From contig CAUEEP010000742.1 of the NCBI GenBank assembly GCA_958450365.1, forward strand, positions 1,996,001 to 2,060,000: a stretch of DNA of 64,000 nucleotides, given 5' to 3'. Below, piece after piece: positions 37,001 through 48,636 of this stretch; the first letter of the stretch is position 1; the number at the start of each line of letters is the position of its first letter. The stretch comes from Mesorhabditis belari. Lineage: Eukaryota > Nematoda > Chromadorea > Rhabditida > Rhabditidae. The notes beneath the pieces were generated by a model. That model saw only the letters and a program-made list of their open reading frames with translations. It was not told the DNA's origin and made no database searches. Position numbers and translations under genes: made by a program.

Positions 37001-39724
37001 CCATTATAGAAATTATAGAAAGTCAGTTTCAAAGAAATGTTAGAAGTCAAACGTACCTGACATGAGCTTGTGTCTCCCCGGTGCACAAGGCCACTTCGGA
37101 GTCGTGTGGAGGAGAGACCGGGGATCTTGTTCTTCCATTTGATCGCCCTAATGTATGCCTTGAAGTCTGCCCGCTGGCGACGATTCGACGATTCGGATGC
37201 ATAGCAATTCTAAGAAAAATCGTGTAACTGTTTTAACCTTTAAAACCCACGATCGAATTTCCGATGTGTGTTGGGTGTAATGTCGTTGACAATGATCCTC
37301 TCGATTGTAGAGAACGGCAAGTGTTCCCACCGGATACACAATCTCCGCGGTCAACAGTTGATGCACACAATCACCGGTCTCTTTGATTGAAAGGCCTAGA
37401 TCATAAAAAAAATGAAAGAAAATATAAGTTATTTGGGGATGTAGTTAAAACAGCGCCGTCAAATTTCTCATGATCCAAAAAACCAAACCGGCTCAAGTAT
37501 ACCAAAAAATCCCTTGCTTCCTTGGCTAAATGATGGGTGAAACAGTTTTTTTTAAAAAGTCATAGATAAAAAAAAGCACTCAAAATCTCTAAAGATATTC
37601 AGTTAACCAACTGCTTATCATAAAATTAGCACTCAAAATTAATCTCAAAAGATATTCTGTTAACCGATCTCAATCGACACAAATTTTGAACGCTAATTTT
37701 ATCTATGAAATATTAGATTAGAATATTAGAAAACTTTTTCACCATCATGTAGCCAAGAAAGCAAGGATTTTTTTTCGTATAAAACTTTGTATAAAAAGCC
37801 AGCTTGGTTTTTTGGATTGTGAGAAATTTGACGGCGTTGTTTTTAACGTTTTCTATTCGGCGCTTTTTTAAACTAGATCCCGTTATTTGTTTAACTTACC
37901 ATACACCCAATCAATACGTGGTGATAGACCGGGCGGGGGTGGTTGTTCTTGATGCAAATTCCATTCGGTCACCTCTTCAGGCACTGGCACCGCAACCGTT
38001 CTCCCGTTCACCATCACGTGAAGAATGTGAGTTGATGGAGTGAATGTTGGCTCCTTTGGCACTGTACTGTAAACAAAATCATTGAGTTAATGGGTTTTTT
38101 TAAACTTTTTTTTTTGTGTTCAAATGCTATTACACCAACCTAAAAGCTGTCATGCTTGTGTAATTTAAATCAACACAAAACCCTTACTTTCTCAACAATC
38201 TCGACGATGCCAAACTGTTGTAGGAGGGGCTACGAGTACTACAAATAACACAATACGACAATCACTCGAACAATTCGATCGACAAACCTCACTCCTCGGC
38301 CAACCGTTGACGCATTCGGAATTCCCAGATTTGCCGAAACAAGGCTAAAAGTAAAGAGCTTTAATAAATAATGATTGGTTTTAAAAATAGAGAGTGATTT
38401 CTTTACCTCTGCGTCGAAGCAGTCTTGTTGATCGAGTTGGCGGATTGTTTTCGGGAAAGTGGAGAGAAAGTTGAAGAGGGCTAAACGGGTTTTATCTTAA
38501 ACTATAAAGCCAACACCAGAGCTTTAACTTTTTAGTACAACCAATGACCTATGATGAATTGACACCATTTTCTTTAAGTTTAGCTAGAAATTGTAGCATT
38601 CGACCACAATGAACTTTTCGTGCTGTACCTTTCTTCGAAACTTCTTCGGCGTGCCATTTATCGGCTCACCCTCTGACTGTTTGTATTCAGTTGTCAATAG
38701 TTTAGTTGTTTTTTTTCTAAATAATCCGTACCTGCGTTTGATTGTTCTGCGCATCTTTCATATCATAAGAGGACATCCACTTTCGAATTGGAGAGCCTAA
38801 AAGATGGCAATGATTTTGGTGTTTCACTATGGCAGATATGATCGACAAAATTTACAGCCTCTAACGCACCTCTCGGACTTCTGCCCATCGACACGTTGAC
38901 AAGGGTGGAGATCGGGCGAAAAGTATGGTTCTGTAAAAAGTCCTTTTTCCGTTTAATTCCATTTTTTTTGAACCTCATCAACTCCCGCGGGAACATATAG
39001 AGATTGAGTCATCGGATTCGTTGTCGTGGTGGTTGAAGCAGAACTGATCGATGATCTTGAGGGGGATTGATGCACTGAAAGTAAACAAATGCATCATTCG
39101 GTTAATAAATCAATCAGTTTTAGTCAAATGACAGGAAAAAAATCGTAGTTTAACAAATCGACAAAGTTTCATTTATTGCAGTAACTGGAAACAAGAAGGC
39201 GCTTACTATTAGAGAGCTGATAATACCAAAAAACTAGACTGTGGTTCAATTCAACAATTATATCACCTGTCCTGTGCGGACTCCTTCGATGGGTCGAAGT
39301 TTGGCTCTCACTCACTCCATCACCCTCCAGCTTGGCCAAACGTCGGAGAACATCGGCCATTGAGGCTCGGAGCACAAGCTAAAAACAACTCCTAGTGATT
39401 TTCGTATTTTAATAATCTCACCAATTCCCCATTCTGAGCCTCCACCTGGACCTCGAGCTCTGTGATCTTTTGCTGAAGAGCCACAGTGTTTTCGTTGTTG
39501 TTACCCAAACCGTCATCTGAATATAAAAATTGAATAAAATGCAATGTTAAAGTGCACTTTATCTTGGTTTTTAATCTTTTGTATAACCAACTTCGATGCA
39601 GCTTTTTCTTACACCAATCTGGATCCAAAAATGTCATCAAAAGGATCAAAATTCCCCCGAATAAGAAAATATAGAAAAAGATGGTATAAATCGTTGAAAT
39701 CAGGGACTCAATGATACCAAACAT
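34050..39724 (-). CDS. elp-1: EMAP-like microtubule-associated WD40 protein (ELP/EML family)
   Basis: About 20 short exons, start ATG 39724, stop TGA 34050-34052. Exon 1 (39724-39613) encodes a hydrophobic stretch, roughly residues 11-34, with FYIFLFGGILILLMTF. Next comes the coiled-coil segment (ALQQKITELEVQVEAQNGEL, then ASMADVLRRLAKLE) that trimerises EML proteins, and a Ser/Thr-rich linker. The HELP motif includes ILHVMVNGRTVAVPVPEE (about 37.9-38.06 kb) and the TAPE core AEIVYPVGTLAVLYN plus QRHYTQHTSEIRS (about 37.2-37.4 kb). WD-type blades continue to the end, e.g. HMLTVWDWNQKKK, GKGHFSFWTLDI, GLAKVWDTEERRLIWS and the final NGVSVLQWKC. Family members bind microtubules through HELP/WD40; C. 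elegans has one, elp-1. The membrane-like N-terminus is unexpected for a cytosolic protein. One intron (37397-37896) holds a foldback element. Confidence 0.9.
37445..37852. mobile_element. foldback MITE in an elp-1 intron
   Basis: Left end aaacagcgccgtcaaatttctca and right end tgagaaatttgacggcgttgttttt are inverse, and further inverse words (gaagcaaggatttttt, aaaaccaa) lie inside. The internal AT-rich part repeats caaaatctctaaagatattc. It sits wholly within an intron. Confidence 0.65.
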
Positions 39725-40495
39725 GATTGAATTTTGTTGAAAATATTGAAATGATCAATGCAGTGGATGAAAGAGTGACATCGATAAGCACAGGAAGGGA
39801 TGACTCGATTGGTAAACAAAAGAAAAAAAAAAGATATTCAACCGTTTTGAAAAGGGGAAAGCATATAACGTAGATGAATCGTTTCATATTAGTGCTGTAA
39901 ACATTGACTCAAAAAGGTTGCTCGGTGTTGCTTTAGGCTTTCTGAAGATGTTAGACTATTAGACTATTAGATGTTAGACTTGTTTCTGCACTTTTTGCTC
40001 AAAATGCACCCTTTCTGGCAGACTATTAGATCGTCTCTTTCGACTAATTTGTTCCCTAAAGAGTGCATTAGAATAGCTATCGTAATTTAACTCAAAAAAG
40101 ATGCAACATGAAGATCTTTTTCAACAAATTCAGCCAATTGTGCCCATACATTTAGCTACAAATAATCGCTAAATTTGGAGCCAAGCTTTCTTTTTTTATA
40201 CCCTCATGAACATCTAAAAGATCAAAGGAAAAGCGATAAGAGCTCTTTTTTCAGGGGTCTAGGGAAAAAAACATGAAAAAAATTTCAACTTTAGCTCAAG
40301 CAGTGAATTTTTGATGAAAACAAGGATCAGTTTATGCCCATGCTCAGCTTAGTTAAAGTAATAAGAGTACAAATAGAATAGAATGGTTATGGCGAAGGTT
40401 ATGGCTCAAGGGTTAGAATGATAAAAAAAATTAATTAATATATCAATCAAAGAATTGGAGAGTGATAAAATTTAGCTAATACATCACGCAAAATG

Positions 40496-40895
40496 TCACC
40501 CACTTGATATTGTTGTCGTTGTTGCGTTTGGGTGTACCGGTGGTCGGGCTCGCATACGGGGAGTAGCAGAATTGAAAGAAGAAAAAGACGATGGGGAGAG
40601 GGTGGACGAATCGGAAGTGGATGTGGTTGTGAGGAGTGATGGAGGAGAAGGCCTCACTCTTCCCAAAAGAGCCGAAAATGGAGAGGGTTTTTGTGGCCCT
40701 CCTTTCTCCTTTTCCTTCATCTCTTTCATCTCCACACCCAACTTTTCCCCATTCGCTTCTCCAGGTGACCCCATTGTCAATTTCCTTTCAGCGCTCATTT
40801 CTTTCATCGCGTTTTTCCCCTCGTGCTGCCCGCCATTTGACAACGCCTCCACCACCTCGATGATCGGCTCGTGCTGCCGGGAAATTTTCCGAATT
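40496..40895 (-). CDS. terminal exon of an unidentified gene
   Basis: Acceptor ATATTTTAG|AATTCGG at 40895, open for 132 codons to TGA 40496-40498. It starts IRKISRQHEPIIEVVEALSN, then a Lys/Glu-rich part (EMKEMKEKEKGGPQKPSP), then a Ser/Thr/Pro-rich tail ending NATTTTISSG. Base composition is clearly GC-richer than the flanks, and the opposite strand's open frame has no splice support. No domain is recognised and the composition suggests a disordered C-terminus. I could not find the upstream exon: 41-45 kb is mostly transposons, so the gene may be interrupted by them, or may have a long intron. It starts about 0.8 kb upstream of the elp-1 ATG on the same strand. Confidence 0.55.
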
Positions 40896-40998
40896 CTAAA
40901 ATATTTTAACTGATTGCGTAAATAAATCTTGAAAGAAAATAAGAAAGAGAAATAGAAATAAAAATAGAAACGATTGCATGCTAGAAGAAATGAGTAAA

Positions 40999-41637
40999 TC
41001 TACCGGTACTAGTTTACTATGCCTTGCTTTTTTCCTTCAAAACCACTTCTGCTGGGGTAGTTTTAGGCGTAGATTCCGAAAAACACAACAAGAGCTTGGG
41101 AAAAGGCGTTTTAAGCCGAGTTTCGGGGCTTTAAAGTGCGCGCTTCTATAGTGTACTTTACTATATGGAAGCCCAAGCTATCGAATATTGGGGCAATTTT
41201 CAAGGGCAAAATTAAAGCCAAAACCATTTCTAACCACTAAATATTCATTTTCTAACTTAAATTGACTGGTAGAGGTAAAAAGAAATTGAAAAAATATTTT
41301 TTTTGGGATTTTGACTCGTGCGTGGGACCACATCGTCAAAATTTTGTTCCAATTTGATTAGAAACATAATCAGTAGGTTAAATTATGCTTTTGGTGTTTT
41401 TTTTGGCTTCATAAAATGTTTTGAGAGACCATTTTTAGACCTTTTCCCTATATGTATCGCTCTCATCACACGGTATGAGCGCGTACTTTGGAGCCCCGAA
41501 ACTTGGCTTAAAACGCCTTTTGCCAAGCTCTCGTTTGTTTTTCAGAATCTCCGCATAAAACTACCTCAGAAGTGTTTTCGAAAGAAAAAAAATTAGGCTT
41601 CCCAAATAGACTAGTGCCAATCTACCACAAGGCATTG
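40999..41637. mobile_element. foldback element, ~640 bp
   Basis: Arms of about 150 bp. The left one contains gagcttgggaaaaggcgttt then taagccgagtttcggggct; the right one contains agccccgaaacttggcttaa then aacgccttttgccaagctc. Outer ends atgccttg... and ...caaggcat match. The centre encodes nothing recognisable. Confidence 0.75.
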
Positions 41638-42278
41638 TCAATTATTGTAGAAAAGTTAAAACAATACAATGGTAATAGAAAAGAATTCCTGCAAAAAGTT
41701 TATAAAGTTTGAGAAAATCCTAGAGAAAAGCTGATAATGGATAAGATCGGGATATAACAAGATATCGATAAGGATACAAATAAGAAACTCGAGACTATCC
41801 TGCTATATCTCAAGCTATCTTTTTTCTATTTCTAAATCAAAAAATCAATTCGTCAAATGAGCAGGCTTAAACATTTTAGCGCCAAGGATGGGTTGCGTAG
41901 CTGATCAGGTTTAAGATTCAAAAGAAAAAAAAAAAAAGGAGAAAACCCCGAAAGACCCCGTTATCAGAAATTTCATGAAGGTAGTCAAAAAAAGAAAGGT
42001 TCACACCGTGATTCTATCATTTTTTTTTCTTCTTCTTCTTCTAGAACTTGGCAAAATTGTGTGATGTAGTTTTGTCTACACATCAATATTTTGAAAACAA
42101 ACATTTATCGATTTCTTTTCTCGACATAAAAATGTCAAAAGTTTTTCAAAATACATTCAACTTGTTTCTACAGGACTGTGAAATACGTGAAATACAAATA
42201 AGTGAAATTTTTGGTGCAACTTTTGCGATTGCAATTCGAAACTTTGGCTAAAGATATTTTCCATACGTTCAAAAGCTA

Positions 42279-42800
42279 TTAGGTTGATGCATAAGTGTTT
42301 TTGTTCCTTTTCGTCTGCCGTTTCAAGCCAACAAATGCACGAATTAAACTACGGTTGATTTCATTAGAAAAACGAATTATTTTTCTGCAAAATAACATTA
42401 AAACGGGTTTAAAAATATTTAATGCCTGGATTTTCTTGAGAGTATGAAGTCGGGTAGTCAAAAAGGGCTAACTCGATGATGCGGTTTAGACACCTTAGCT
42501 AAAGAAAACCAATCTTCGTGTCAATAGATAAAAGATAGAGAAAAAAAACGTTTGATATTTTGCGAAAATTTCAGAGAAATTCATTCAGCCAATTTTTCCG
42601 TAGAGTTTTTTATAGATTTTTACGAAAAAGGCGTTTTTCACTCTCGAATTTGCTTGAAAGTGAACCGAAATTCATTTAAAAAGATGCAAATTGAACAAAA
42701 AAACACTTTTTTTTATAGAGCAAACTATAGATTAATTCGTGAATTTGTTACTTTTTAACAGAAGTACGAAAAAAACGAAAACACTTATGCATCAACCTAA
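42279..42800. mobile_element. non-autonomous mariner element, 522 bp
   Basis: Terminal inverted repeats TTAGGTTGATGCATAAGTGT and ACACTTATGCATCAACCTAA are perfect over 20 bp and flanked by TA. The motif TTAGGTTG is typical of mariner ends. A 68-codon open frame (42552-42758, plus) lacks recognised catalytic motifs. Confidence 0.85.
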
Positions 42801-43100
42801 TATATTAATGAAAAAAAAACTTATTAAAAAACATTCTTTACTATAAAAAATGTCATAATAGAAGTTGCTAACTTTAGAATCAAATAAACCAAAAAAAGCA
42901 TTTATTTCGCTTCTGTTGGTCGTCGACCCTTTTGATAGTTGAAATCAGAAAATTTTTTACAAAAGCTCTTTTTTGAAAAGTGTTGAATGCGATTTTGGAA
43001 AATTAAGATTTTTCTACAAAATAAGCCATAAACCAAAGAAAAAAAAAAGCTTAAAAATCAAAAGATTTTCCAAGCGATTGTGAATGTGAAAAAGAAATGT

Positions 43101-43406
43101 GGGGGTGGGACAAATGCGACCTTTTTTTTTGCGCACCTGGACATTTGCGCACCTTTTTTTTTGCTGTAAAAGGCCTTAGAGCTTCGAAAATATTTGCATA
43201 TAGGGGAATCGTATGCGTAGATTCCGAATTTCGACAAATCAGACCTCGCTGACACGTCAAATTTGGGCTAAAAGGCAAAAACTACGCAACTTAACGCTTT
43301 TCCGCTTTGAAGCTCTACGACCTTTCCTAAGGCCTTTTCCAGCAAAAAAAAAAGGTGCGCAAATGTCCAGGTGCGCAAAAAAAGGTCGCATTTGTCCCAC
43401 CCCCCA
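43101..43406. mobile_element. long-TIR MITE
   Basis: Left arm gtgggacaaatgcgaccttt then gcgcacctggacatttgcgc; the right arm is its inverse ending aggtcgcatttgtcccac. The inverted region extends inward through aaggcct(t)ag. It shares ends with the element at 63533-64000 and the solo end at 28515. Confidence 0.8.
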
Positions 43407-43927
43407 AAATGTCAGAGCAAAACCTTGACACCATTAAAAGAATCGTATCGGAAAGTTGTTCAAAGTTGATTTCGGTTTAGAAAAATGAATGTCCTTGGGT
43501 AAAAATATGCGAATTTTAAGTTAATTTCAAGAATTAACGTCTGGAGCGCGTAAAAAAATGACTTTTTACGAAATTTCATGTATTTTTTAGTCACCTTCTA
43601 TGTGCAAAAGTGGATTTTGTAGCAGAAATAAAGAGAAATTTAAGGCAAAAGTTGATCCTAAGAATTTGGTCATAGTGACGGAAAGAAATCGAAAATCGGC
43701 TCAGTCGACGGCCCGAGGTCCGAAAACCTTCTACTGAGAGGGTTTGCCAGGCGGAGAGCGATTGTGAGCGCGCACAAAGAACACAAAGTCATTTACAGTT
43801 CTTCTTTTGCTTTGTAACTGGTATAGAAAGAAGATATAGAAAGAAGAAAGCTGTAAATTTGTACCCAAGAGTTTTCGGGATCGGGCAATCGATTGGGAGT
43901 ATTCATTTTGAGAAAACGAATCGATAT

Positions 43928-44375
43928 ACCGTATTTTCTCTAATAGTAGTGCACCCAAAGCTTCGCCTAAATTGCTCGAAATCTCGAAAAGCGCTTATCA
44001 GAACCTATCGATGTGGGGTCGGAAAATGTAGCTGACAATGAGATCTTGCCGGTGATTCAAGTGTTGAGCTTCTGTGAAAACTTGGAAAATGTAAAATAGT
44101 CATCAACTAGGCTCACCGGCAAATATTAGGGAAATAGATCAGTCTGATCTACTAGCCTAACCTGGAATAATATACCGTCTTCTCTCTAATAGCAGTGCAC
44201 CCAAAGCTTCGCCTAAATTCCTTGAAATCTCGAAAAGCGCTTATCAGAACCGATCGATGTGGGGTATCTGACGATGAGATCTTGTGGGAGATTTGAGTAT
44301 TGAGCTTCTGTGAAAACTTTGAAAGCTGTAAAATTGTCACCAATTTGGCTCGCTGGAGTGCACTACTATTAGAGA
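43928..44375. mobile_element. MITE family with tttctctaatagtagtgcac ends
   Basis: At least one complete copy, about 44172-44375, runs from taccgtcttctctctaatag to gcactactattagagaaaa, and a partial copy lies left of it (43928-44160). Internal words such as gatgagatcttg and gagcttctgtgaaaac recur at 55060-55435. Left of 43928 are fragments of the 17.6 kb dispersed repeat. Confidence 0.65.
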
Positions 44376-44680
44376 AAATAAGTTAATTGAATAAAAAAGG
44401 TGTTTAAAGCTTTGAAACTTTTGAATTGACAAAAAACGAACGCCTTGGCTTTGACGCTTGTTTCTCATTCATAGCAAATGGTGAAAAGGGAAAAGGAAAA
44501 AAAAGATTTCTTATCCAGATTCGAAAAAATTCTCTTAAACGATCGAACTTCTAGGAAAAAACGTTAATCACTTTATCTATAGAGAAACCTCAACTCCACC
44601 AAAAAAAGAAATATTTCTAGAAAATTGAGTTTTTTTTTGTCAAGTCACCAAAAATAGTAGTTTATAAATATTTCGAAATA

Positions 44681-44854
44681 CAGTCGAAGCTCTCTATAAC
44701 AAAACTCGATATAACGTAAACCTCTATATAACGTAAGGCGTGACCGGTCCCGGCTGACGTTAAGCTATATAAAACGGTACTCTATATAACGTAAACCTCT
44801 ATATAACGTAAGCTATAGCCGTCCCGTGAGTTACGTTATAGAGAGGTTCGACTG
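44681..44854. mobile_element. pogo/Tigger-type MITE, 174 bp
   Basis: Ends CAGTCGAAGCTCTCTATAAC and GTTATAGAGAGGTTCGACTG are inverted repeats with TA on both sides, the target site of this superfamily. The interior repeats ctctatataacgtaa. It has no coding capacity. It interrupts a LINE tail that continues at 44855. Confidence 0.8.
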
Positions 44855-44915
44855 TATTTAGAAAGAAGTAAAGTGCGAAAACGATATGAAAAATGTACCA
44901 GATAAAAGATAAAAA
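44855..44915 (-). mobile_element. LINE 3' relic
   Basis: gaaagaagtaaagtgcgaaa followed by cgatatgaaaaatgtaccag matches the LINE 3' region at 26107-26155. Confidence 0.6.
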
Positions 44916-45192
44916 ATATAATTTTTTGGTGAAAAATGTGTAAACGCACCCTTTCCAATGCACTGAATTCGTCATATTCATAAAAAACGAATTTCCATTA
45001 GAAAATAGAAAAGTTTAATGGGCTCAATGCACCAGAAAAAGTGTGTTTCCGTTTTTCGTTTGCATAAATTCCATCAAATAAACTTTTAAATCAAATTTTT
45101 CATTGCATTTTCAACAAAAAAAAAAACATTTATTATACAAATAATCGTAAAATTTTCATTTTTGCATTAAGTAAATCTTCTAGTATTCATTA

Positions 45193-48100
45193 TTAAATAT
45201 TGGCCGCCATTTTACAAATATAGAAATCATTGAGCACAGTCTTTTGCACAGAAAGTATCCAATTACCGTAAGCGCTTGATGGATCCTCACGACAATCACT
45301 GTCGGTATTCACCTGGAAAATATCGTATTTTCATCGAATTTCCTCCTAAATAGAGATGAAAATGATAGTAAAGTCGAAAATAAAAGCATTGTTCTCAAGT
45401 TCTAAGACTCAATAAAATGCAGAGCTCCAATCGAAAATCCAGTATAAATTCACAGCTGAATATCTTTTTGTATCATCTGAAGAATCACTGTAAATCGTTC
45501 TTTGTGCACACAATAGCTCTCTATCTGGCAAACTGTCCTAGCATAAGGTACTTCCCATCGATTGGGTTTTGGTTCTTCGATTTTCTCGATTCTTTACTAG
45601 TTAGGAACTATAAAGGAACTATAAAGGAACTAAAGAGGAACTAAAGAGAAACTATAAAGGAACTATAAAATAACTATAAAGGAACTATAAAGAAACTAAA
45701 GAGGAGTATAAAGGCTCAGCTTACCATCATAAAGTAATCCCGATCAGCTGGTAAGCCATACGGTGAATAATCGTACGGTGTTCCATCAGTCCAAGCCCAA
45801 TTTCTAAAACTCTTTCTCCACCTTTCAAACTCAATTTATAACAGAACTTAGATCTTTTCCCCCCATTCTTACCCATTAATCGTTTGCCCACCAATCCACA
45901 TTCGGTAGCGTTGCTTGAGTTGACTGCATAATTGACAACTTGCGTCAATCTGAGCCATGCCTAGAGTGTTTAAGTAGAAAATACCGAAATACTGAAAATA
46001 CACTCGAAAATACAATTACAATAAACAAAAATTTATTAACCTGTAACAAAGTCGGCTTCGTCTTTTGTGTGAATCGACGCGAGATGTCCACCCCGAGAGA
46101 CACAATCGCTCTCCGCGTCCAGCCACGATTTCATCTTGCCTTTCTAAAATGTGATTCTACTACGTTTACCCAAAATTGACGGCAAAAAGGGGGGGGCCCC
46201 ATAAAAAAAATTTAAAATATTTAAAACCCCAAAAAAAAGAAAAAGTGTTTTTCGCCATAGAAAATCTTTAAATTTGGGGGAAAATTTTAAATTTTTTTTT
46301 TTAAATTTCAATTTTGGGAAATTTTTAATCTATTAAAAGAAGTTTTAAAGGTTTGGGGTAGGGGGTGGTTTTTTATTAGGTGGTTTCTTTGGGGGTGGTT
46401 TTTAGGGGGTTTTTATTATAATTGCAATTTCTATTGCATTTTTCTATTCTTTATTTAAAAAATCATTAATAAATTACTCACAAAATAGCAGGATTTTGTG
46501 CTCGCATAGTACGTCCACTCGGATGGGCAACTTGGTCGACTTGGTGCCACTAAAGAGTTTTTCTTTACATATTTTATAATCAAAAATTTGAAACACAACT
46601 TTTCTTAGTGCACTCGTGCACTCAATTCTTCAATTTGCTAATGTTTTAGTGTCCAATTTCAACCAACTTTGAATAGTTGAAAGAGTGCAAACGAAGGGAT
46701 TCGTCGTATGACACGCTGTGGTACGCCATTTTCCGCTCAAAGCGCTCATCAACACACAAGAGTCGTTCCCGGGTTCACCTGAACGTGTTTGAATTTGCTT
46801 TAGATTTTTGTAATATTGCTAAAAAATCAATTTATCAAGTCAATTTACCTGAATCAAAGTTGAGATATTGTGCCGAACTCCCATCACTCCACGCCCATCC
46901 ATTCCAATTCCTCTGTAAACCGATCAGAAACGATTGACCGCTAATGCCTAGAAAGATTTTTAAAGTATACTTTGTTTCTCTTTGGCACACTTTGATTATT
47001 TTACTATTTAATTTATATTTAACACTACACCTGCCACATAACTTCTGATCACTTCATTAACGAAAGCGCTCGTGATTGAGCTTAAATGACCGCCCGCCAA
47101 CGAGCACCCTGACTCGGCGTAGATAAAAGGAGTCGCTGAAATGGGTTTGTTTTTTTTTTGGAGAAATTTACCGTATTGGAACCGTATTAGATCAAAAAAG
47201 AACCGTATTGGAACCGTATTAAATCAAAAAAAAGAACCGTATTGGAACCGTATTGGAACCGTATTGGTACCGCATTGGAATCGTATTGGAACCGTATTAG
47301 ATCAAAAAAAGAACCTTTATTTGTTTATTGTTTATTGAATTTCTATTGTTTTTGAAATTATATCGATAAGTGAATGAACTGAATGCTCACTGATCTTCCC
47401 TGTTCACTATAAGCTGATAATCTTACTGTTCGAGACGAAGCAGACGTTTAGAAGTGAAAGCCAAATTTTGAGATGAATTTGCGAAAGAAATCGCCGCACT
47501 TCTAGTTTATTTTGGGAAAATTTAAGAACTCTGGATCAAGCGCTTTCTCAAAATCAGATTGATTCAGGAAAAATTAGCTTGAAAATTGAAACCATGAAGA
47601 TTTCGCCGAATGGAATTGCCATTGACCAGAGTCTTCGTTTTGTACGAGTCTGGTATCAAAATGTAGCCCTTCAATTCGGCTACACGATCGTATAAAAAAC
47701 GTTTAGAAAAACTGTTGTTTAGTACAAGAAAAATGGCCGCAAATTGAGAGCACCAGCACTACACACCCATACAAAAGACGGTACGTCGTTGCTTGTATTG
47801 CGATGTACAGTCGGCGCTCTCACTTTGCGGCCATTTTTCTTGTACTAAACAACAGTTTTTCTAAACGTTTTTTATACGATCGTGTAGCCGAATTGAAGGG
47901 CTACATTTTGATACCAGACTCGTACAAAACGAAGACTCTGGTCAATGGCAATTCCATTCGGCGCAATCTTCATTGCCCTCCCAAAAATTAGCCTCTTTTT
48001 AAAATCTATGACAAAAATATAAAAAAGATAAATATTTTTATAAATTGCGTTTGTAATTAAAAAGGAAATACAACTCAAAATCGCATTTCAATGCCACATT

Positions 48101-48375
48101 AGGCCACATTCAATGTCAAGAGTAAAAGCTCAAATGGAAAGCTCTGACGACAGCGCGTTTCGCTTTAGACAATTCTAGACGAAGCCTAAGCCTAAGCTTA
48201 ACTCATAGTTTATACGAAATCAATCAATAATTGCTCTGACGCTTTTGGCGAGCAATTTTGCCAACTCACCAGTTTTGGCTCCTCGTAAACACCCTCCATT
48301 CCCATTATCGACACTCCCATCCGGGCAACCTGCTTGCGCCAAAACAAATAAACAGACGAAAACGATGTGTAACAT
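45193..48375 (-). CDS. secreted protein with two C-type lectin domains
   Basis: Exon 1 (48375-48270) encodes a signal peptide (MLHIVFVCLFVLAQA) and a Cys-rich start. First CTLD: SGCSLAGGHLSSI (about 47.05-47.13 kb), SFLIGLQRNWNGWAWSDGS (about 46.9 kb), and EPGNDSCVLMSALSGKWRTT with NPFVC (about 46.7 kb). Second CTLD: CPSEWTYYASTKSCYF, SWLDAESDCVSRGGHLASIH, RYRMWIGGQTI, NWAWTDGTPYDYSP and a last exon ending DFYICKMAANI before TAA; AATAAA follows about 60 bp on. The layout matches nematode CLEC proteins, which are secreted and often gut- or immunity-related; ligand unknown. The first domain has EPG where mannose-type lectins have EPN, and the second lacks such a motif, so calcium-dependent sugar binding is doubtful. 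Intron 1 carries a near-perfect 155-bp-arm hairpin. Sequence between the exons at 46.1 and 46.5 kb looks unreliable. Confidence 0.8.
45600..45712. repeat. ~11-bp repeat (ggaactataaa)
   Basis: About ten degenerate units in the last intron of the 45193-48375 lectin gene. Confidence 0.85.
46180..46440. other. homopolymer-biased stretch, possible sequence error
   Basis: Runs of eight Gs, many blocks of A, T and G, and almost no C for 200 bp (e.g. ggtttggggtagggggtggt), unlike anything around it. It falls between two second-CTLD exons of the 45193-48375 gene, so exon limits there are uncertain. Confidence 0.5.
47150..47315. repeat. gaaccgtattg minisatellite
   Basis: About ten copies of gaaccgtattg, interrupted by atcaaaaaaa spacers, in an intron of the 45193-48375 gene. 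Confidence 0.85.
47596..47972. mobile_element. near-perfect foldback, 155-bp arms
   Basis: Left arm (47596-47750) and right arm (47813-47972) are inverse almost base for base, e.g. cgaatggaattgccattgac against gtcaatggcaattccattcg, with a loop of about 62 bp. It lies in the first intron of the lectin gene, so its transcript could fold into a long duplex. Confidence 0.8.
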
Positions 48376-48636
48376 CGATAATTTGTTGGATTCACCAAAA
48401 AATTACTCGAATTTAAAACCAGCTTGAGCTAAACCTCCTTTCAATTTTTCTTATCTCTCCAATTTCTTTTTTTTTTGGTGATTTTTTTTCCCCGAAGACC
48501 CCTGCTGATTGGGATCATTTAAAGGCAAAATCTTATTGCATCCGGTGAAAAATATTTTTGTTTATTTGTCAGCTTTTGGCTTTACAACTTTGTACAATAA
48601 CAAAAATGAGAAAAGTTTGGAAAAGTTTTCTTTGGA

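Noticed and set aside
40572..40913. Plus-strand frames of 75-113 codons
   Set aside because: Antisense to the minus-strand terminal exon, which has the acceptor and better composition.
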